Origin: JBOICV01 sp050740255
GTDB taxonomy: Bacteria > Pseudomonadota > Gammaproteobacteria > Nevskiales > JBOICV01
Assembly (NCBI GenBank): GCA_050740255.1
Contig: JBOICV010000126.1
Span: 1-11,930, forward strand
Direction of reading: 5' to 3'
Length of the DNA stretch: 11,930 nucleotides
Within the stretch, counting starts at the first letter, position 1; the number at the start of each line of letters is the position of its first letter. The notes below the pieces were generated by a model. It made no database searches, had not been told where the DNA came from, and saw only the letters and a list, made by a program, of their open reading frames with translations. Of this stretch, positions 7,598 to 11,930 are shown one piece after another. A program made the translations under genes and the position numbers.

Positions 7598-10118
7598 GTA
7601 TGTTCTGTGGTTCCGGGAACTGGGCATGGACGACGTTGAGCGCGTCGGCGGCAAGAACGCCTCTCTCGGCGAAATGATTGCCAACCTGGCCGATGCCGGG
7701 GTATCGGTGCCGAACGGTTTCGCCACCACCGCCGCGGCCTACCGCGAATTTCTCAGCCACGAGAATCTGGCCGGTCGGATTAACGACGTGCTGACGAAAT
7801 TGGATGTGGAAGACGTGCAGAAACTGGCAAAAACCGGCGCGGAAATCCGCAAATGGGTGGTAGCAGCGCCCTTCCCGAGGAAGCTGGCGGCCGAAATCAG
7901 TACCGCCTACGAAAAGCTGGTATCGGAATCGGGCAAGGACAGCTCCTTCGCGGTCCGTTCCTCCGCCACCGCGGAGGACTTGCCGGACGCCTCCTTTGCC
8001 GGCCAGCAGGAGACCTTTCTGAACGTGGTCGGTCTGGAAATGGTGCTGAAGGCGATCAAGGACGTGTTCGCCTCGCTATTCAACGACCGCGCCATCGCTT
8101 ACCGCGTGCATCACGGCTTCGAGCATGCACAAGTCGCTCTATCCGCCGGCGTGCAGCGCATGGTGCGCTCGGATATCGGCGCCTCGGGCGTGATGTTCAC
8201 GATCGATACGGAGTCCGGCTTCAAGGACGTGGTCTTCATCACCGCCGCTTATGGTCTGGGCGAAGGGGTGGTGCAAGGGGCGGTGAATCCGGATGAGTTT
8301 TACGTTTACAAGCCGAATCTGAAAGCCAAACGGCCCGCGATTCTGCGCCGCACCGTCGGCGCCAAAGCCACCAAGATGGTTTACACGAACGATAAGGCAC
8401 ATGGCAAGACAACCCACTTCGTGCCGGTGGATGCTGCCGAGCGCCGCAAGTTCTGTCTGACGGATGCCGACACCGAAGCGCTTGCACGGCAGGCGCTGAT
8501 CATCGAAAAGCACTACGGCCGCCCGATGGATATCGAGTGGGGCAAGGACGGCAACGACGGCAAGCTCTACATCCTGCAGGCGCGGCCCGAGACGGTTAAG
8601 TCGCGGGTCAAGGCCAATACGCTGCAGCGCTACAAACTCAAGGGCAAAAGCAAGGTGCTGGTGGAAGGCCGCGCCATCGGCCAGAAGATTGGCGCCGGTC
8701 CGGTGCGGATGCTGAACAGCATCGACCAGATGTCCAAGTTCAGGCCCGGCGACGTGCTGGTTTCCGACATGACCGACCCCGACTGGGAGCCGATCATGAA
8801 GCGCGCCGCCGCCATCGTCACCAATCGTGGCGGCCGTACCTGCCACGCGGCCATCATCGCGCGCGAGTTGGGCATCCCGGCAGTGGTCGGCTGCGGCGAC
8901 GCGACCCAAAAATTGCAGGATGGCGCCGACGTCACCGTCTCCTGTGCCGAAGGCGACACCGGTTTTATCTACCAGGGCAATCTTGGCTTCCGGGTGGATG
9001 AGGTTGCGCTGGACGATATGCCGCCGGTGCCGGTAAAAATCATGATGAATGTCGGCAATCCGGAGCGCGCCTTCGACTTCGCCAGCATTCCGCACAAGGG
9101 CGTAGGCCTGGCGCGCCTGGAATTCATCATCAACCGTCAGATCGGCGTGCATCCGCAGGCCTTGCTGGAACTCGACAAACAGGACGCCGAATTGCAGAAA
9201 ACCATCCGCACGCACATCGCGGCCTATCCGGGTCCGCGCGAGTTCTTCGTGATGCGCCTGGCCGAAGGCATCGCCACCATCGCCGCGGCCTTCGCGCCGG
9301 AGCCGGTCATCGTGCGCATGAGCGACTTCAAGTCGAACGAGTACGCCAACCTCATCGGCGGCAAACAATACGAGCCGCATGAAGAAAATCCGATGATCGG
9401 CTTTCGTGGCGCCTCGCGCTATCTCGTCAGGAGTTTCCAGCCCTGCTTCGAGCTGGAGGTGGAAGCGCTGCGCTACGTGCGTGAAACCATGGGTCTGACC
9501 AACGTGCAGGTCATGATTCCGTTCGTGCGCACGCTGGGCGAGGCCGAGCAGGTCACAAAACTGCTGAAGAAGAATGGCATCGAGCGCGGCAAGAAGGGGC
9601 TCAAGCTCATCATGATGTGCGAGCTGCCCTCCAACGCGGTGCTGGCCGAGCAGTTCCTGCAATACTTCGACGGCTTTTCGATCGGCTCCAACGACATGAC
9701 CCAGTTGTCGCTGGGGCTGGATCGCGACTCCGGGCTTATCGCGCATTTGTTCGATGAGCGCGACCCCGCCGTGAAACACATGTTGCATCTGGCCATTTCC
9801 GCGTGCCGCAAGCACAAGAAGTACATCGGTATCTGCGGTCAAGGCCCCTCCGATCATCCCGATCTGGCGCAATGGTTGATCGAGGAAGGCATTGAGAGCC
9901 TGTCGCTGAATCCGGATACGGTGATCGAGACCTGGATGTACCTATCGGAGAAAGCCCGGGAGTCTGAAAGAGTTGTGGGTCCGAAGAGAGTACGAGGCGC
10001 GGAGCGCAAAAAGCCGGGCAAGCGGCCACGCAAAATTGCGGGACGGCGGCACAGCCGGCCGGCTGCGAACATCTTGCGGCCCAGGCGGCGCCTTCGGCGC
10101 CGCAGTAAGAAGCGCTGA
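7587..10118 (+). CDS. ppsA: Phosphoenolpyruvate synthase with basic C-terminal extension
   Basis: 843 residues; the family norm is about 790. Makes PEP, AMP and Pi from pyruvate, ATP and water for gluconeogenesis. Domains in order: N-terminal ATP-grasp nucleotide-binding domain (about 1-350, with VGGKNASLGEM and FAVRSSATAEDLPDASFAGQ); phosphohistidine swivel domain with GGRTCHAAIIAREL, where His420 is the catalytic residue and Thr418 the expected PpsR target; C-terminal PEP/pyruvate barrel with GSNDMTQLSLGLDRDS and CGQGPSDHP, Cys750 being the catalytic Cys. The normal family end is reached near residue 789 (ETWMYLSEK). The last 54 residues are extra: 25 are Arg or Lys and only 3 are acidic. 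AAGGGG lies 6 nt before the ATG. It probably leads the operon continuing to the rhodanese. Confidence 0.97.
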   Translation: MSSKYVLWFRELGMDDVERVGGKNASLGEMIANLADAGVSVPNGFATTAAAYREFLSHENLAGRINDVLTKLDVEDVQKLAKTGAEIRKWVVAAPFPRKLAAEISTAYEKLVSESGKDSSFAVRSSATAEDLPDASFAGQQETFLNVVGLEMVLKAIKDVFASLFNDRAIAYRVHHGFEHAQVALSAGVQRMVRSDIGASGVMFTIDTESGFKDVVFITAAYGLGEGVVQGAVNPDEFYVYKPNLKAKRPAILRRTVGAKATKMVYTNDKAHGKTTHFVPVDAAERRKFCLTDADTEALARQALIIEKHYGRPMDIEWGKDGNDGKLYILQARPETVKSRVKANTLQRYKLKGKSKVLVEGRAIGQKIGAGPVRMLNSIDQMSKFRPGDVLVSDMTDPDWEPIMKRAAAIVTNRGGRTCHAAIIARELGIPAVVGCGDATQKLQDGADVTVSCAEGDTGFIYQGNLGFRVDEVALDDMPPVPVKIMMNVGNPERAFDFASIPHKGVGLARLEFIINRQIGVHPQALLELDKQDAELQKTIRTHIAAYPGPREFFVMRLAEGIATIAAAFAPEPVIVRMSDFKSNEYANLIGGKQYEPHEENPMIGFRGASRYLVRSFQPCFELEVEALRYVRETMGLTNVQVMIPFVRTLGEAEQVTKLLKKNGIERGKKGLKLIMMCELPSNAVLAEQFLQYFDGFSIGSNDMTQLSLGLDRDSGLIAHLFDERDPAVKHMLHLAISACRKHKKYIGICGQGPSDHPDLAQWLIEEGIESLSLNPDTVIETWMYLSEKARESERVVGPKRVRGAERKKPGKRPRKIAGRRHSRPAANILRPRRRLRRRSKKR
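10029..10103 (+). repeat. Cluster of three dyads inside the ppsA tail coding region
   Basis: Three inverted repeats lie in the last 90 bp of ppsA. CGCA-AAAT-TGCG is at 10029-10040. A perfect uninterrupted 14-bp palindrome, CAGCCGGCCGGCTG, is at 10052-10065. An 8-bp GC stem with a TTC loop pairs 10085-10092 with 10096-10103. No T-run follows the last stem, so it is not a standard Rho-independent terminator. Such density is more like intergenic DNA than a conserved gene body and suggests that the tail was formed by coding capacity spreading into a once untranslated region. It could also tune the messenger RNA between ppsA and the next gene. Confidence 0.45.
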
Positions 10119-10126
10119 CGCTACCG

Positions 10127-10798
10127 ATGCAGACTTACAGCGGGCTATTGCTTGGCTTGCTAGTGGCGTGCGCGACGCTACAGCCGCTCAATGCGGCCGA
10201 CGAGGCCTGCGAGACGGATGAGGGCGGCCGGCGCGACGGCCCCTTGTGCATCAAGATTACCAGCGATGAAATCGGTCCCAGCGAAGAAGAAATCCGGGAA
10301 ATCGAAGAGCAGATCGCGCACGACCGGCGGTCGAACGCGGTCAAGCGCTGGCGTTTCGTTCGTTCGCGCGATCCACGCACTTTCGCCGTGCAATGCTGGG
10401 CCCGTTCGCCGGCTACTTTCGTCGGGGCCGACGGAGATTTGCTGTATTTCGCTTCGTTACGCGTAATGGGAACCTGGGAGCAGCCGCAGGTCGCCATCCG
10501 CAGCGAGAAAGGGTTTGAGCGGGTCGCGCCGTTTTTCCACACCAAGATAATGGATCTTGGCATTGAGGTTGGCGAGCAGGACTTCCTCACCGTCGATCGG
10601 CGCATCGGCAACCATATTGCGCTGTCGTTCATGCCGGAAAAAGCAGCGCAAATCGTGCGGCAGCTACGCCAGTCGCGCGGCTACCGGCTCAGGCTGCGGT
10701 TCTGGCCGAACCCCACCGCCTATGCCAGTCCGCCGATGTCGCTGGAAGGTTTTCGCGAAGCCTTCGAGCGCGTCAATAACTGCACTGAGGCGGAATAA
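10127..10798 (+). CDS. Exported protein or lipoprotein of unknown function
   Basis: 223 residues. The N-terminus is a hydrophobic export signal without any basic residue (MQTYSGLLLGLLVACATLQPLNAADE). It offers two readings: a lipobox LVAC with Cys15, giving an outer-membrane lipoprotein, or signal peptidase I cleavage after LNA/NAA near residue 23. The mature part has an acidic, probably helical segment (SEEEIREIEEQIAHDRRS, about 46-63), then a mixed domain with AVQCWARSPATFVG, MGTWEQPQVAI, DFLTVDRRIGNHIALSF and LRFWPNPTAY. Cysteines near 28, 41 and 90 and close to the end (NNC) could form disulfides. I do not recognise the family. An in-frame TAA at 10106 rules out a longer form. No Shine-Dalgarno is seen; the ATG is 8 nt after the ppsA stop, so coupling is likely. 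Confidence 0.75.
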   Translation: MQTYSGLLLGLLVACATLQPLNAADEACETDEGGRRDGPLCIKITSDEIGPSEEEIREIEEQIAHDRRSNAVKRWRFVRSRDPRTFAVQCWARSPATFVGADGDLLYFASLRVMGTWEQPQVAIRSEKGFERVAPFFHTKIMDLGIEVGEQDFLTVDRRIGNHIALSFMPEKAAQIVRQLRQSRGYRLRLRFWPNPTAYASPPMSLEGFREAFERVNNCTEAE

Positions 10799-10813
10799 CG
10801 CGGCGCGATACCG

Positions 10814-11554
10814 GTGACCACCGAACTGCTCCTCCTGCTGACGCTGGCGGTTTTCGTGATTGCCTTCTTGTACTCGTCCGTCGGCCACGCGGGCGCTTCG
10901 GGCTATATCGCCGTGATGACGCTGTTCAGCCTCGCGCCGGCGGAAATAAAGCCAACCGCCCTGGCTCTGAACATCCTGGTTGCCAGCATTGGCACTTGGC
11001 AGTTCTGGCGCGCGGGGCATTTTTCCTGGTCGCTATTCTGGCCTTTCGCCCTGCTGGCGATCCCCGCCGCGTTTTTGGGCGGCTATCTGAATCTGCCTAC
11101 CCAGGCCTTCAAAGTCCTGGTCGGTTTCGTGCTGCTGTTCTCGGCGGCGCGTTTTCTGATCCGTCCACCGGCTGAGACGGAGCAGCCGCAACCGCCCGCG
11201 CGGCCGGTCGCGCTGGGCGTCGGTGCAAGTCTCGGCCTGCTCGCGGGTCTTACCGGTACCGGCGGCGGGATTTTTCTCACGCCACTAGTCATCTTCCTGC
11301 GCTGGGGTCGTACCAAGACCGCGGCGGCGGTCTCGGCGCTGTTCATTCTCTGCAATTCCATCTCTGGCCTGCTGGGTAACTTGAGTGCGACCAAGAGTTT
11401 TCCCGATTTTGCCTGGCCGCTGGCGTTAGCCGTGATTGTTGGTGGCACCATCGGCTCCTATCTTGGGAGCCGCCGTTTTCCGCATAGCGCCATCAAGCGT
11501 CTGCTCGCGATAGTGCTTACCATTGCCGGCATCAAGCTAATCTTTACGGTGTGA
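10814..11554 (+). CDS. TauE/SafE-family membrane permease (sulfite exporter-like)
   Basis: 246 residues with a GTG start. An inner-membrane protein of about eight hydrophobic segments. Two related halves are visible: SSVGHAGASGYIAVMTLFSL in the first, and LLAGLTGTGGGIFLTPLVIF in the second, the glycine-rich signature of the TauE/SafE (DUF81) family. Members are linked to export of sulfite, sulfoacetate or other sulfur-containing anions; the substrate cannot be read from the sequence. A short Pro/Glu/Gln-rich loop (about residues 118-130) separates the halves. The start lies 15 nt after the previous stop and has no clear ribosome binding site. The rhodanese that begins 1 nt after its stop supports a role in sulfur metabolism. 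Confidence 0.9.
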   Translation: MTTELLLLLTLAVFVIAFLYSSVGHAGASGYIAVMTLFSLAPAEIKPTALALNILVASIGTWQFWRAGHFSWSLFWPFALLAIPAAFLGGYLNLPTQAFKVLVGFVLLFSAARFLIRPPAETEQPQPPARPVALGVGASLGLLAGLTGTGGGIFLTPLVIFLRWGRTKTAAAVSALFILCNSISGLLGNLSATKSFPDFAWPLALAVIVGGTIGSYLGSRRFPHSAIKRLLAIVLTIAGIKLIFTV

Positions 11555-11555
11555 G

Positions 11556-11930
11556 ATGTCCGATCTGCCCTTGATCATCGAGGCCAGTCAGCTTTCCCAG
11601 CAGCTTAAGGCGCCTGAGCTGCTGCTGGTTGACCTGAATCCTGGCGAGCACTACCGGCAGGCGCATATTCCGGCCGCCGTACAGCTCGACTACGCCGCCA
11701 TCGTTGCCGCACAAGCACCCGTTATGGGCTTGTTGCCGAACGCTGGGCACTTGAGCCGGGTGTTTTCGGCGATTGGGCTGACTTCCGACAAGCATGTTGT
11801 CGCCTATGACTCAGAGGGTGGCGGCAAAGCCGGACGGCTGATTTATACGCTGCACGCAATCGGCCACGAGCAATGCTCCTGGCTCAACGGCGGACTGCTC
11901 GCCTGGCAAGCGGCAGGACTGCCGGTGGAG
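11556..11930 (+). CDS. Rhodanese-type sulfurtransferase, N-terminal part (runs off window)
   Basis: The first 125 residues of a protein cut by the window end. It starts MSDLPLIIEASQLSQQL and continues with LLLVDLNPGEHYRQAHIPAAVQL, VVAYDSEGGGKAGRLIYTL and WLNGGLLAWQAAGLP. These match the first domain of tandem rhodaneses (thiosulfate or 3-mercaptopyruvate sulfurtransferases). In the loop where an active rhodanese domain has Cys, this domain has Asp (YDSEGG), as is usual for the non-catalytic N-terminal domain; the active Cys is expected in a second domain beyond the window. Thiosulfate sulfurtransferases release sulfite, which the neighbouring TauE-like permease could export. The ATG follows the permease stop by one base, so translation is probably coupled. 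Confidence 0.9.
   Translation, partial: MSDLPLIIEASQLSQQLKAPELLLVDLNPGEHYRQAHIPAAVQLDYAAIVAAQAPVMGLLPNAGHLSRVFSAIGLTSDKHVVAYDSEGGGKAGRLIYTLHAIGHEQCSWLNGGLLAWQAAGLPVE

Noticed and set aside
7562..7729. A longer PpsR reading frame starting at 7729
   Set aside because: The extra 56 residues lie opposite the start of ppsA and do not resemble PpsR; homology starts at MQEKRTVFFLSD, giving the family's usual length.
8139..9872. A 577-codon open frame on the minus strand over ppsA
   Set aside because: It is the reverse shadow of ppsA, rich in His/Asp/Gly/Arg as expected from reverse-complemented GC-rich codons, with no recognisable domain.

Overview
The window looks like chromosomal DNA of a gammaproteobacterium. 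It is GC-rich (by eye about 60%). The minus strand carries the order recA, recX, alaS, lysC, csrA, tRNA-Ser(GCU), an arrangement known from Pseudomonas and relatives. The divergent ppsR/ppsA pair next to it is also common in Gammaproteobacteria. A sulfite-exporter-like permease and a rhodanese at the right edge fit a lineage with active sulfur metabolism, but that lifestyle is an inference from two genes.

Left part (1-957, all minus strand): a 13-bp perfect hairpin at the window edge, a 101-residue exported single-pass membrane protein of unknown function with a possible ribosome-site-hiding leader hairpin, tRNA-Ser(GCU) with a candidate promoter, and csrA. Middle (958-6521, minus strand): lysC, alaS, recX and recA. 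The likely reading order is recA-recX (overlapping by 20 nt), then alaS, lysC and csrA. The csrA leader has a candidate promoter starting inside the lysC stop region and three GGA motifs suited to CsrA autoregulation.

Intergenic 6522-6733 is the most structured non-coding stretch. It holds the recA promoter region, which has no recognisable CTGT-N8-ACAG LexA box but does have a different 13-bp imperfect palindrome. It also holds a nested inverted repeat of about 120 bp, with two hairpins whose stems differ by compensatory changes.

Right part (6734-11930): ppsR (minus) and ppsA (plus) diverge from a gap of only 25 nt. PpsA keeps its catalytic His and Cys and the Thr that PpsR modifies, and carries an unusual 54-residue Arg/Lys-rich C-terminal tail encoded by dyad-rich DNA. 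Downstream of ppsA, at spacings of 8, 15 and 1 nt, lie an exported protein or lipoprotein of unknown function, a TauE/SafE-family permease and the start of a rhodanese-type sulfurtransferase. These four probably form one operon.

Most of the window is well-known housekeeping content. No CRISPR array, transposase gene, phage gene or defence system was seen. The points worth a second look are regulatory or structural: the repeat next to recA, the missing canonical SOS box, the PpsA tail, and the two unknown small proteins.
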